From Martinezella tropici (GTDB taxonomy: Bacteria > Pseudomonadota > Alphaproteobacteria > Rhizobiales > Rhizobiaceae), in contig NZ_QMKK01000054.1 of assembly GCF_003287875.1 (NCBI RefSeq), positions 248,001 through 312,000 of the forward strand: 64,000 nucleotides of DNA, given 5' to 3'. The notes beneath the pieces are model-generated. The model did no database searches and was not told the DNA's origin. It saw nothing but the letters and a program-made list of their open reading frames with translations. The translations under genes were made by a program, and so were the position numbers. Below, one piece after another: positions 54,640 to 61,974 of the stretch. The number at the start of each line of letters is the position of its first letter. Position 1 is the first letter of the stretch.

Positions 54640-55143
54640 GTGACCGACCTGTCCCGAACAACCGGTCTGCAAACCGAAATTGTCGAACTTATTCCAGCCC
54701 TTCGCGCCTTTGCGCGGACCTTTCACAGAAATACCAACGATGCCGACGATCTTGTTCAGGAGACCCTGGCGAAGGCATTGGCCAATCTCAATCAATTCGA
54801 TCGCGGCACCCGACTGAAATCGTGGCTGTTCACGATCATGCGCAATACGTTTTGCACGAAGTTCCGCATTGCCAAGCGGGAGGCTCCGGGCAGCAAGAAA
54901 TGTGTTTCTGGTGATGGCATCGCCTTGCCGTCGCAGGAATGGACAATCCGGGCAAGGGAGCTGGAGGAAGCTTGCAATCACCTGCCCGAGCCTTATCGGG
55001 CGGTGCTTGAATATGTCGTCATAGAAGGCCGTTCCTATGATGCCGCGGCAGAAAAATTCGGCTGCGCGATCGGCACGGTGAAAAGCAGGATCAATCGGGC
55101 AAGGCAGCAATTGGCCGCTCGCCTCGACGAGGATAGGCGCTGA
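54640..55143 (+). CDS. ECF-type RNA polymerase sigma factor (EcfG/RpoE2-like)
   Basis: 167 residues from GTG 54640, chosen for the AAGGAGG ribosome site just upstream. Region 2 is DADDLVQETLAKALANLNQF and RLKSWLFTIMRNTF; region 4 is LPEPYRAVLEYVVIEGRSYD and GCAIGTVKSRINRARQQL. The layout fits the EcfG (ECF15) general-stress group, normally controlled by NepR and PhyR, but no nepR or phyR is adjacent. Autoregulation is suggested by the perfect EcfG-type promoter upstream. It may be a second EcfG paralogue. Confidence 0.85.
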   Translation: MTDLSRTTGLQTEIVELIPALRAFARTFHRNTNDADDLVQETLAKALANLNQFDRGTRLKSWLFTIMRNTFCTKFRIAKREAPGSKKCVSGDGIALPSQEWTIRARELEEACNHLPEPYRAVLEYVVIEGRSYDAAAEKFGCAIGTVKSRINRARQQLAARLDEDRR

Positions 55144-55179
55144 CGGATTGGATCTCCGTCACACGAGCAGGAAACAGCG

Positions 55180-55572
55180 CTAGATATCCGATTTTCGGTT
55201 GTTGAACAGAGCCTTGGCAATGTGCTCCATGGCAGCCGATTTCTCGCACAGCACAAAGCCGGCAAAATCCGCCGTTGCGCCGGGCGGTTCCCGAGCCAGG
55301 GCGAAGACATAGGGAAGCCTCTGCCTTTCAAGCCGTTCAACCAGATAAAAGGCGCGCTCCGGAGCCAGATGCAAATCCAGGATTACCGCATCTGCATCGC
55401 TCTCCTCAATCAGTTCGGCGGCATGCTCGATGTCATCGACCGGTCCGACTATGATCGCGCCGAGCTCTTGCAATTTTTGCCGTGCCTCGTCGGCGAGGAA
55501 ATAACCGTCCTCCACGATCAGAAGCCGTTTGCCCCGGAACATCTGGCTATAGGGGGCCGTCGAGTTGTCCAT
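55180..55572 (-). CDS. Single-domain response regulator
   Basis: 130 residues of receiver only. Acidic pair in LLIVEDGYFLADEARQKL, phosphoacceptor Asp in DADAVILDLHL, and the conserved Lys in FVLCEKSAA are all present. No output domain. It is convergent with the ECF sigma gene (36-base gap). Such free receivers (as SdrG-type) act in alphaproteobacterial stress phosphorelays; that is plausible here but not shown. Confidence 0.85.
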   Translation of the reverse strand: MDNSTAPYSQMFRGKRLLIVEDGYFLADEARQKLQELGAIIVGPVDDIEHAAELIEESDADAVILDLHLAPERAFYLVERLERQRLPYVFALAREPPGATADFAGFVLCEKSAAMEHIAKALFNNRKSDI

Positions 55573-55761
55573 CCATCAATCCAGAGTGAGTTAATCGCTT
55601 ATAGATGGTTTCGCGTGAACTGAAAGTGAACCGCAAGGCGGGACAAAGGCTGGCGTTCACCTCATGGGAACCTGGCGTCCAGAACATTCTAGGCCGATAA
55701 AAGTTTCCAATTCCACAGCGAAAGAATTTTGTGAAAGCATGGCGGAGCGCAGCGGGGTTCA

Positions 55762-55786
55762 GGAACAAACGGCCGCGTCTGCGGTT
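55762..55786 (+). promoter_or_regulatory. EcfG/RpoE2-type promoter before the DUF982/RMF-like pair
   Basis: GGAAC at 55762-55766 and GGTT at 55783-55786, 16-base spacer, 41 bases before ATG 55828. Confidence 0.75.
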
Positions 55787-55827
55787 TTTCATTGAGGAGA
55801 GGGACCTCCGCGACATGGGAGGATCGA

Positions 55828-56106
55828 ATGCACGAAGTCATTGATGTCGAATTTAAAATGCTTTGGAACGCCCCGGTTCGCCTTGCTGCCGGGGATCAGG
55901 GTTGCCAGACCGTTCAGGGGCCGGAGGACGCCATCCATTTCCTCGCACGACGATGGCCGTATGAAAGAGGCTCCTCCTACGCCCATGCAAGGGAGCGCTG
56001 CGTCGCAGCCGTTTCGCATCGGATTCCAGTCGAGGCATCGAGACCAGCCTTCGTGATGGCCTGCCTTGATGCGCGGTTGATGGCAACAGGCGGATATCGG
56101 CCATGA
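55828..56106 (+). CDS. DUF982-family protein
   Basis: 92 residues from ATG 55828 with a GGAGG site. DUF982 pattern: VEFKMLWNAPVRLAAG, a GPEDAIHFLARRWPYERG segment and FVMACLDARLMATG near the end. These small proteins are abundant in Rhizobium and of unknown function. It overlaps the next gene by four bases (ATGA), so the two are coupled. Confidence 0.85.
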   Translation: MHEVIDVEFKMLWNAPVRLAAGDQGCQTVQGPEDAIHFLARRWPYERGSSYAHARERCVAAVSHRIPVEASRPAFVMACLDARLMATGGYRP

Positions 56107-56294
56107 GCAACGACGACACGATTTCCGAAACGGAAGCTTATGAACTCGGCAGGAAGGCCTTCCAAAAGGGTGTAAGCGGCGACAACAACCCATTTCCGGA
56201 AGGTGACCACCGCCGAGACAAGTGGGCGCACGGGTTTATGGATGCGCAGAAGATCCTGAGCGATGAGCACCTGCCAGGCCGCCCGTCGAGCTGA
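56103..56294 (+). CDS. Ribosome-modulation-factor-like (RMF/CrpP-fold) protein
   Basis: 63 residues. AYELGRKAFQKGVSGDNNPF followed by RRDKWAHGFMDAQ resembles the RMF core (GxxAxxxGxxxxxxPY ... xxWxxGWxxG). RMF drives ribosome dimerisation and hibernation in stationary phase. It is coupled to the DUF982 gene and expressed from an EcfG-type promoter, which fits a dormancy role. Confidence 0.72.
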   Translation: MSNDDTISETEAYELGRKAFQKGVSGDNNPFPEGDHRRDKWAHGFMDAQKILSDEHLPGRPSS

Positions 56295-56337
56295 TAGGCA
56301 AGGCATTGTAGATTCCTCCAGGTAAAATCAGCTGAGA

Positions 56338-56856
56338 TTACCTCTGCGTCCCAAGAGGCCCATCGCCTTCCCACATCAGCAGGAATTTCTGCGTGACCAA
56401 GGGCAGATTGTCGTCCAGCCATCTGGCCATCGATTGTTCTTCGGCAAGGCTTGCCTGCAATGCATCCTTCGCTTCGCGGAAATTTCCGGCATCCGCGATC
56501 GTCAGCAGCGATTTATATGCCGCAATCTCATAGTTTTCGAATGCGAAGTCGGCGAAGGCGTCTTTCAACACCGCGTCGCCCATGCCTGCATGGCTCATGA
56601 CGGCTGTCGCGCCGTTGAATGAAAGGACCATGTCGTTGACGCTCAGGTAATTTTCATCCAGTTCCTCAAGAATATGCTCAAGGCGGATGATCTGATCCTG
56701 GGTCTCGCTGATATGCTGTTCGAGCTTTGCTGCCACTTCGGGATAGCGTTCCATGCGCGGCAGTTGTGGCCTCATCATGCTCAGGGCTTCGTTTTCCATC
56801 GCATGGGCATTTCGAAGACCGATGACAAACATGTCGTGGATTTCCGTTTCCGCCAT
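56338..56856 (-). CDS. DUF892 ferritin-like protein (YciF/YciE type)
   Basis: 172 residues from ATG 56856 with AAAGGAGG. A four-helix ferritin-like protein with metal-type Glu/His positions in IGLRNAHAMENEALSMMRPQ, LEQHISETQDQIIRLE and the later AFENYEIAAYKSLLTIAD segment. The family is induced by osmotic and stationary-phase stress in enterobacteria. It has an EcfG-type promoter upstream. Confidence 0.85.
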   Translation of the reverse strand: MAETEIHDMFVIGLRNAHAMENEALSMMRPQLPRMERYPEVAAKLEQHISETQDQIIRLEHILEELDENYLSVNDMVLSFNGATAVMSHAGMGDAVLKDAFADFAFENYEIAAYKSLLTIADAGNFREAKDALQASLAEEQSMARWLDDNLPLVTQKFLLMWEGDGPLGTQR

Positions 56857-56897
56857 GGTTTCCTCCTTTGGCAGGCCACGCTCCATCGCTGGTTCCG

Positions 56898-56922
56898 AAC
56901 CGCAGCGGATACCGGTTGTTCC
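56898..56922 (-). promoter_or_regulatory. EcfG/RpoE2-type promoter before the DUF892 gene
   Basis: On the minus strand GGAAC (56922-56918) and GGTT (56901-56898), 16-base spacer, 41 bases before ATG 56856. Confidence 0.75.
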
Positions 56923-56942
56923 GGCATGACAAGGCGAATGGA

Positions 56943-57296
56943 TCAGCTATCGCCGTCTCGTTCGTTGAGATCGATCTGACCCTTTTCGACCAGGATCGGC
57001 AGAGCGATATTGTGCTGTGCCTCGTTCATTTCCTGAACGGTGACCAGCGTTCCTCCCTGTTCGAGAGCGGCCGCGTAGGCCGCACGCTGTTCCTCGTGAA
57101 AGAAGATTCCCGTCAGCGCATCGAGAAAGCCCATATGATCGATCGGCGACGTATCCGGCCGATTGCCCGGCGTCATGGTGATTGCATCCTTGGGTATGCC
57201 GGCGTCCATGAGAGCCTGCGCTGCCGCCTCCGCATCATATTCGTCCTTGAAGAACGCGCTCAGTGCAAAGGAACCTATTTTGCCGTTGCCGTTCAT
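56943..57296 (-). CDS. General-stress-type small protein (YflT-like domain)
   Basis: 117 residues. SFALSAFFKDEYDAEAAAQA, then DAGIPKDAITMTP, resembles the YflT/'heat-induced stress protein' domain, which has a ferredoxin-like fold with a helix picking out a second strand pair. EQGGTLVTVQEM completes it. A perfect EcfG-type promoter lies just upstream. Cytoplasmic. Family call by resemblance only. Confidence 0.65.
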   Translation of the reverse strand: MNGNGKIGSFALSAFFKDEYDAEAAAQALMDAGIPKDAITMTPGNRPDTSPIDHMGFLDALTGIFFHEEQRAAYAAALEQGGTLVTVQEMNEAQHNIALPILVEKGQIDLNERDGDS

Positions 57297-57330
57297 GACG
57301 CCTTCCTCCGTTCCAACGGTTCATCATTCT

Positions 57331-57355
57331 AACGAACAGCAATGAGGTGGGTTCC
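57331..57355 (-). promoter_or_regulatory. EcfG/RpoE2-type promoter, perfect consensus
   Basis: On the minus strand GGAAC (57355-57351) and CGTT (57334-57331), 16-base spacer, 34 bases before ATG 57296. Confidence 0.78.
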
Positions 57356-57377
57356 CCTCCCGGCAGCATCCGAGCAT

Positions 57378-57402
57378 GGAACAAAGAGAACGGCGATTAG
57401 TT
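57378..57402 (+). promoter_or_regulatory. EcfG/RpoE2-type promoter before udgX
   Basis: GGAAC at 57378-57382 and AGTT at 57399-57402, 16-base spacer. It lies after the first possible ATG (57376) and 36 bases before ATG 57439, so it argues for the later start. Confidence 0.7.
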
Positions 57403-57438
57403 GATCGTCGTAGAGTCTGGAACCATAGCGAGCCCCCA

Positions 57439-58089
57439 ATGCTCGATAGATTTCCTCTGACCGGTACAGGTCCTTCGCTGGCATATGAACATGCGGACGC
57501 AGAAACCCTCGATGAACTGCGCGACGATGCTCGCTCGTGCACGCGATGCGATCTCTACCGCAATGCCACCCATCTCGTCTTCGGCGAAGGGCCAGATACG
57601 GCCGATATCGTGCTTGTGGGCGAACAGCCCGGCGACAAGGAGGATTTGGCCGCGCGGCCTTTCGTCGGACCTGCGGGCCGGCTTCTCGACCAGTGCCTCG
57701 AAGAGGCCGGCGTGGAGCGGGACCGCTGTTACGTCACCAACGCCGTCAAACATTTCAAATATCAGATGCGTGGGAAGAAGCGCCTGCATGCAAGGCCCAA
57801 TGCCGGAGAGGTGCAGCGTTGCGCCTGGTGGCTCGGGGCCGAGCTCGAACTCCTGAAGCCCAAACTGGTCGTCGCACTCGGCGCGACAGCGGTATCCTCG
57901 CTGCTCGGTTCGAAGGTCAAGGTCATGCGCGACCGTGGCCATATCCTGCATTCCGCGGGAAAGCCCGATGTTCTCGTGACCATTCATCCTTCGGCACTTT
58001 TGCGGATCAGGGAGCAGGATGAAAAGGAAAAGAGCCGGCTCGCCTTCGTTCGGGATCTGAAAAAGATCCGACGCTTTCTGCCGCATTGA
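57439..58089 (+). CDS. udgX: UdgX-type uracil-DNA glycosylase
   Basis: 216 residues from ATG 57439; an in-frame ATG at 57376 would add 21 residues but lies in front of the promoter-like site at 57378-57402. Motifs: paired cysteines in CTRCDLYRNATHLVFGEGP (iron-sulfur ligands), active-site GEQPGDKEDLAARPFVGPAG, and the UdgX-specific basic loop YQMRGKKRLHARPN, whose His in Mycobacterium UdgX bonds covalently to the abasic site. HPSALLRI is motif B. It recognises uracil in DNA. Close to ku and ligD, so a DNA-repair cluster. Confidence 0.88.
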   Translation: MLDRFPLTGTGPSLAYEHADAETLDELRDDARSCTRCDLYRNATHLVFGEGPDTADIVLVGEQPGDKEDLAARPFVGPAGRLLDQCLEEAGVERDRCYVTNAVKHFKYQMRGKKRLHARPNAGEVQRCAWWLGAELELLKPKLVVALGATAVSSLLGSKVKVMRDRGHILHSAGKPDVLVTIHPSALLRIREQDEKEKSRLAFVRDLKKIRRFLPH

Positions 58090-58152
58090 CCATCATTTCA
58101 ACCGATTGACCGGGAGCTGAAACCCCGCACGACAACAAGCAAAGGTCAAGTC

Positions 58153-59295
58153 ATGGCTGACAATCAACCCGATATCATGGAAACCAAGCCGGATCGGCGG
58201 AAACAGCAGCCGGTTGAAAATGCAGACCGGCGGGCCGATTCCTCGGTGGAAAAGCGGCCTTCACTCGTCCGTCGCCATCCCTTCTGGATTCTCTCCGGCA
58301 TTGTAGTGCTGGCGGCTCTGATCGTTGGCGCATGGTTCGGCTGGAAGATCTATTTCTATCCTTACGAGTCGACGGATGACGCTTTCGTCGCCGCGCGCAG
58401 TTTTTCCGTGGCTGCCAAAGTTTCCGGTTATGTCGCGGAAGTTCCGGTGACAGACAACCAGCACGTCGCCGCCGGCGATGTCATCTTGCGGATCGAGCCG
58501 CGCGACTATCAGATCGCGCTCGATCAGGCGAATGGCCAGGTGGAGGTCGCCAAGGCGGCCGTTGATAGCGCCGGCGCGCAGATCGAAGCGGCCAATGCTT
58601 CGGTCGACGTCGCCAGAGCGCAGCAGAATTCCGCCGCCGCCGCCCTCCAATATGCGCAGCAGGAATCCGCTCGTCAGCAACAGTTGGTCAAGAGCGGCTC
58701 CGGCAGCGTACAGGCCGTCCAGCAGGCGGCCTCGACCTTGCAGCAGGATCAGGCAAGCCTTGCGCAGATGCAGGCGAACGTGACCTCCGCATTGAAGAAC
58801 AAGACTGTCGCGGAAGCGCAGAAATCCAGCGCGCTCGCCAGTCTGAAACAGGCCGAAGCGCAGGCGGAAGAGGCGCAGCAGAACCTGAGCTATACGACCA
58901 TCACCGCAGCCCAGCCGGGCCGCGTTGTGCGCCTCACCGGCGCCAAGGGCCAATATATCGACGCAGGGCAGGCGATCTCGACCTTCGTTCCCGACGAAAT
59001 CTGGATTACGGCAAACTTCAAGGAGACGCAGCTGACGGACATGCGGCCGGGCCAGCCGGTGGAACTCACGATCGACGCTTATCCGGATCATAAGCTTCAC
59101 GGCAAGGTCGCATCCGTCCAGCCAGGTTCCGGAACGGCCTTCTCGCTGCTGCCGGCCGAAAATGCGACCGGCAACTACGTCAAGGTCACGCAGCGCGTGC
59201 CGGTCAAGATCGTGGTAGACAAATGGCCCGCAGATGTCGCCATCGGCCCCGGCATGTCCGTGGTGCCGACGGTGACAGTGCGCCCGAGGAACTGA
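58153..59295 (+). CDS. EmrA-type efflux membrane fusion protein
   Basis: 380 residues. An N-terminal polar tail of about 40 residues precedes one transmembrane helix (about 45-66: FWILSGIVVLAALIVGAWFG) and the DDAFVAARSFSVAAKVSGYV start of the lipoyl domain. A long Ala/Gln-rich coiled coil (about 115-245) and the second lipoyl half follow. It pairs with the DHA2-family transporter gene two bases downstream to expel drugs or organic compounds across both membranes with a TolC-type channel. Confidence 0.9.
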   Translation: MADNQPDIMETKPDRRKQQPVENADRRADSSVEKRPSLVRRHPFWILSGIVVLAALIVGAWFGWKIYFYPYESTDDAFVAARSFSVAAKVSGYVAEVPVTDNQHVAAGDVILRIEPRDYQIALDQANGQVEVAKAAVDSAGAQIEAANASVDVARAQQNSAAAALQYAQQESARQQQLVKSGSGSVQAVQQAASTLQQDQASLAQMQANVTSALKNKTVAEAQKSSALASLKQAEAQAEEAQQNLSYTTITAAQPGRVVRLTGAKGQYIDAGQAISTFVPDEIWITANFKETQLTDMRPGQPVELTIDAYPDHKLHGKVASVQPGSGTAFSLLPAENATGNYVKVTQRVPVKIVVDKWPADVAIGPGMSVVPTVTVRPRN

Positions 59296-59296
59296 G

Positions 59297-60904
59297 ATGA
59301 GCGGCGCAAGCGCAACGGCAGGCGGGGCAGGGGCGTCTTCCGCGCATACAACGAATCCGTGGCTGATTGCCATCGTGGTGTCGCTCGCGACCTTCATGGA
59401 GGTGCTCGACACGACGATCGCCAATGTGGCGCTACGCTATATTTCCGGCGGTCTGGCCGTCAGTTCCGACGAGGCATCCTGGGTTGTCACGACCTATCTC
59501 GTCTCGAATGCGATCGTGCTTGTTGCCAGCAGCTATTTTGCCGAGCGGTTCGGCCGTCGCAGGTTCTATCTCCTGTGCCTGGCGACCTTCACGATCGCTT
59601 CCGTCCTGTGCGGCCTCTCCTGGAATCTGGAAACATTGCTGATGTTCCGCGTGATCCAGGGCTTTGCCGGCGGCGGCATGGTGCCGACCTCGCAGGCGAT
59701 CCTTGCGGATGCCTTTCCGCCGGCAAAGCGCGGACAGGCCTTCGCTCTTTTCGGCGTCGCCGTGGTCGTGGCGCCGGTCATCGGGCCGACATTGGGCGGC
59801 TATCTCTCCGACAATCTTTCCTGGCACTGGTGTTTTCTCATCAACGGCCCCGTCGGCGTCTTCGCCTTTGCCCTCGTCTATGTCCTGTTGAAAGAGACGC
59901 CTCAGACAAAGCGCATGCGCGAGGAGTTTCGCCGTAAAGGCGTTCGCTTCGATCTTGTCGGCTTTCTGCTGGTGGCGACCTTTCTCGGCTCACTGGAACT
60001 TGTGCTGGATCGGGGCCAGACAGATGACTGGTTCGGCTCCGGCTTCATCATTGTGATGGTTGCCATATGCGTTCTCGCATTTCTCCTCGCAATCCCATGG
60101 GTTCTGACCAAGGCCAACCCGATCATCGATGGCTGGCTGCTTGGCACCCGGCAATTCGGATCCTGCTTCATTGTCATGATGGCAACCGGCGCCATACTGA
60201 TCGCAACGACGCAGTTCATTCCCGAAGTCGTGCAGCAGAATTACCGCTACACGGCCACCTGGGCTGGGCTCGCCCTGTCGCCGGGCGGGCTTGTGACCAT
60301 GGTCATGATGTTCGTCGCCGGCCGGGTGAATTCACTGGTTCAGCCGAAATATCTGATTGCCATCGGTGCTGGGATCATTGCCGTGTCCATGTGGCAATTG
60401 ACCCGGCTCTATCCCGGCCTGAACTTCGGTTTCTTCGTCTGGTCGCGTCTCTATATCGGACTTGGCCTGCCGCTGATCTTCATCCCGATCACCTCAGCCT
60501 CCTATTACGGCCTCAGGCCGGAGCAGACCAACCAGGCATCCGCCATGATCAATGCGGCCCGCAATATCGGCGGTTCGATCGGCGTGTGCGTCGCGTCGAA
60601 TGTGCTTGCTCATCGCGAGCAATGGCATCAGAGCCGCCTTGTGGAGCATGTCACGCCATCCTCACCGGCCTATCAGGAGACGCTGCAGACCATGTCGCGC
60701 TATTTTGCCGAGAAGGGCGCGACGGTGGCGGATGCGCGGGCACAGGCGACCGCCTGGATCGGGCAGCAGGTGCAGACGCAGGCGAGTTTTCTCGCCTATA
60801 TCGACGTGTTCCATGTGCTGATGCTGATCGTGCTTTGTGCCATTCCACTGGCATTGATCCTCAGCAATGTGGATCTGAAGGAGGGCGGCGGTAGCATGCA
60901 TTGA
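59297..60904 (+). CDS. DHA2-family (EmrB-like) major facilitator efflux transporter
   Basis: 535 residues with 14 transmembrane helices. Motifs: FMEVLDTTIANVALRYISGG in helix 1 (motif D1) and AERFGRRRFYLLCLATF (motif A). The C-terminal extension runs to about 535 residues. One base separates it from the fusion-protein gene, so the two form an EmrAB-type tripartite pump with proton drive. Substrate unknown. There is no EcfG-type promoter in front of the pair. Confidence 0.92.
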   Translation: MSGASATAGGAGASSAHTTNPWLIAIVVSLATFMEVLDTTIANVALRYISGGLAVSSDEASWVVTTYLVSNAIVLVASSYFAERFGRRRFYLLCLATFTIASVLCGLSWNLETLLMFRVIQGFAGGGMVPTSQAILADAFPPAKRGQAFALFGVAVVVAPVIGPTLGGYLSDNLSWHWCFLINGPVGVFAFALVYVLLKETPQTKRMREEFRRKGVRFDLVGFLLVATFLGSLELVLDRGQTDDWFGSGFIIVMVAICVLAFLLAIPWVLTKANPIIDGWLLGTRQFGSCFIVMMATGAILIATTQFIPEVVQQNYRYTATWAGLALSPGGLVTMVMMFVAGRVNSLVQPKYLIAIGAGIIAVSMWQLTRLYPGLNFGFFVWSRLYIGLGLPLIFIPITSASYYGLRPEQTNQASAMINAARNIGGSIGVCVASNVLAHREQWHQSRLVEHVTPSSPAYQETLQTMSRYFAEKGATVADARAQATAWIGQQVQTQASFLAYIDVFHVLMLIVLCAIPLALILSNVDLKEGGGSMH

Positions 60905-61039
60905 GAGCGATGATCCATGAGTTGCAATTCCCGCCAAAGCCATCGCTCGCGGTTTGAAGCGATCCGCGGTCTTGGATTACAGGCAAACTCGTCATCCGGT
61001 CGAGTTGCCTTCCAGGCGCGATGAGAGCGAAGGCCGAGC

Positions 61040-61064
61040 GGAACCATGCAGGGCGAAGGCCGTT
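61040..61064 (+). promoter_or_regulatory. EcfG/RpoE2-type promoter before ku, perfect consensus
   Basis: GGAAC at 61040-61044 and CGTT at 61061-61064, 16-base spacer, 26 bases before ATG 61091. Confidence 0.78.
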
Positions 61065-61090
61065 CCTCTCCGGTATCGGAGGAAAAATTC

Positions 61091-61897
61091 ATGGCTCCAC
61101 GATCATTCTGGAAGGGCTACCTCAAACTGTCGCTCGTGACCTGCCCGGTCGCTATGGCGCCGGCAACCAGCGACAATGAGAAGGTTCGCTTCCATACGCT
61201 CAACAGGAAGACAGGCAATCGCATCGTCAGCCGATATGTGGATTCCGTCACCGGAACGGCAGTGGACGAGGACGATGAAGTCAAGGGATATGAGCGCGGC
61301 GAGGATGACTATGTCTTGCTCGAGGATGAGGAGCTCGACGCCGTAGCTCTGGAAAGCACGCGGACGATCGATATCGAGATGTTCGTGCCGCGCGACGGCA
61401 TCGAATGGATTTGGTTCGATACTCCGCATTATCTGACGCCTGACGATCCCGTCGGCGAGGAGGCTTACTGCGTCATCCGCGATGCGATGGCGGCAAGCCG
61501 GATGGTCGGCATATCCCGGCTGGTCATGTATCGCCGCGAACGCGCCGTCATGCTGGAGCCTCGAGACAAGGGGATCGTGCTTTGGACTTTGCGCTTTGGC
61601 GACGAGGTGCGCGACGAACGGGATTATTTCGGCGATATCGCATCGAAATCGGTGGATACCAAGCTGATGCGGCTGGTTGAGGAGCTCATAGAAGAGCGAA
61701 CAATGCCATGGGATCCCGCCATGGTTTCAGACCCCGTCCAGGAAAAGCTGCTCGACATCATCGCCTCGAAGAAGAAGGGCCGAAAGCGCCCGGCCAAGGC
61801 GAAGGTGGAGGAGGAAGAGCCACCGAGCAATGTCATCAGCATCATGGATGCGCTTCGAAAGAGCCTCTCGCAGGAGAAGGGCACAAAGAAGCGATAG
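61091..61897 (+). CDS. ku: Ku-family non-homologous end-joining protein
   Basis: 268 residues from ATG 61091 with GGAGG upstream; an earlier in-frame start at 61046 lies inside the promoter-like site. It starts MAPRSFWKGYLKLSLVTCPV, the bacterial Ku beta-barrel, with a VRFHTLNRKTGNRIVSRYVD strand set and a basic C-terminal tail (KKKGRKRPAKAK). The homodimer rings DNA ends and recruits LigD, encoded convergently 77 bases away. Under an EcfG-type promoter. Confidence 0.93.
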   Translation: MAPRSFWKGYLKLSLVTCPVAMAPATSDNEKVRFHTLNRKTGNRIVSRYVDSVTGTAVDEDDEVKGYERGEDDYVLLEDEELDAVALESTRTIDIEMFVPRDGIEWIWFDTPHYLTPDDPVGEEAYCVIRDAMAASRMVGISRLVMYRRERAVMLEPRDKGIVLWTLRFGDEVRDERDYFGDIASKSVDTKLMRLVEELIEERTMPWDPAMVSDPVQEKLLDIIASKKKGRKRPAKAKVEEEEPPSNVISIMDALRKSLSQEKGTKKR

Positions 61898-61974
61898 CCC
61901 GCTTGGAGCAATTCCAGAAAAAGTGCGCAGCGGTTTTTCGTCCGAAGCTGCGAGACAACAGAGAGCCGCTCCGG

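Noticed and set aside
58261..59424. 387-codon minus-strand frame
   Set aside because: Antisense to the EmrA-type gene; shadow.
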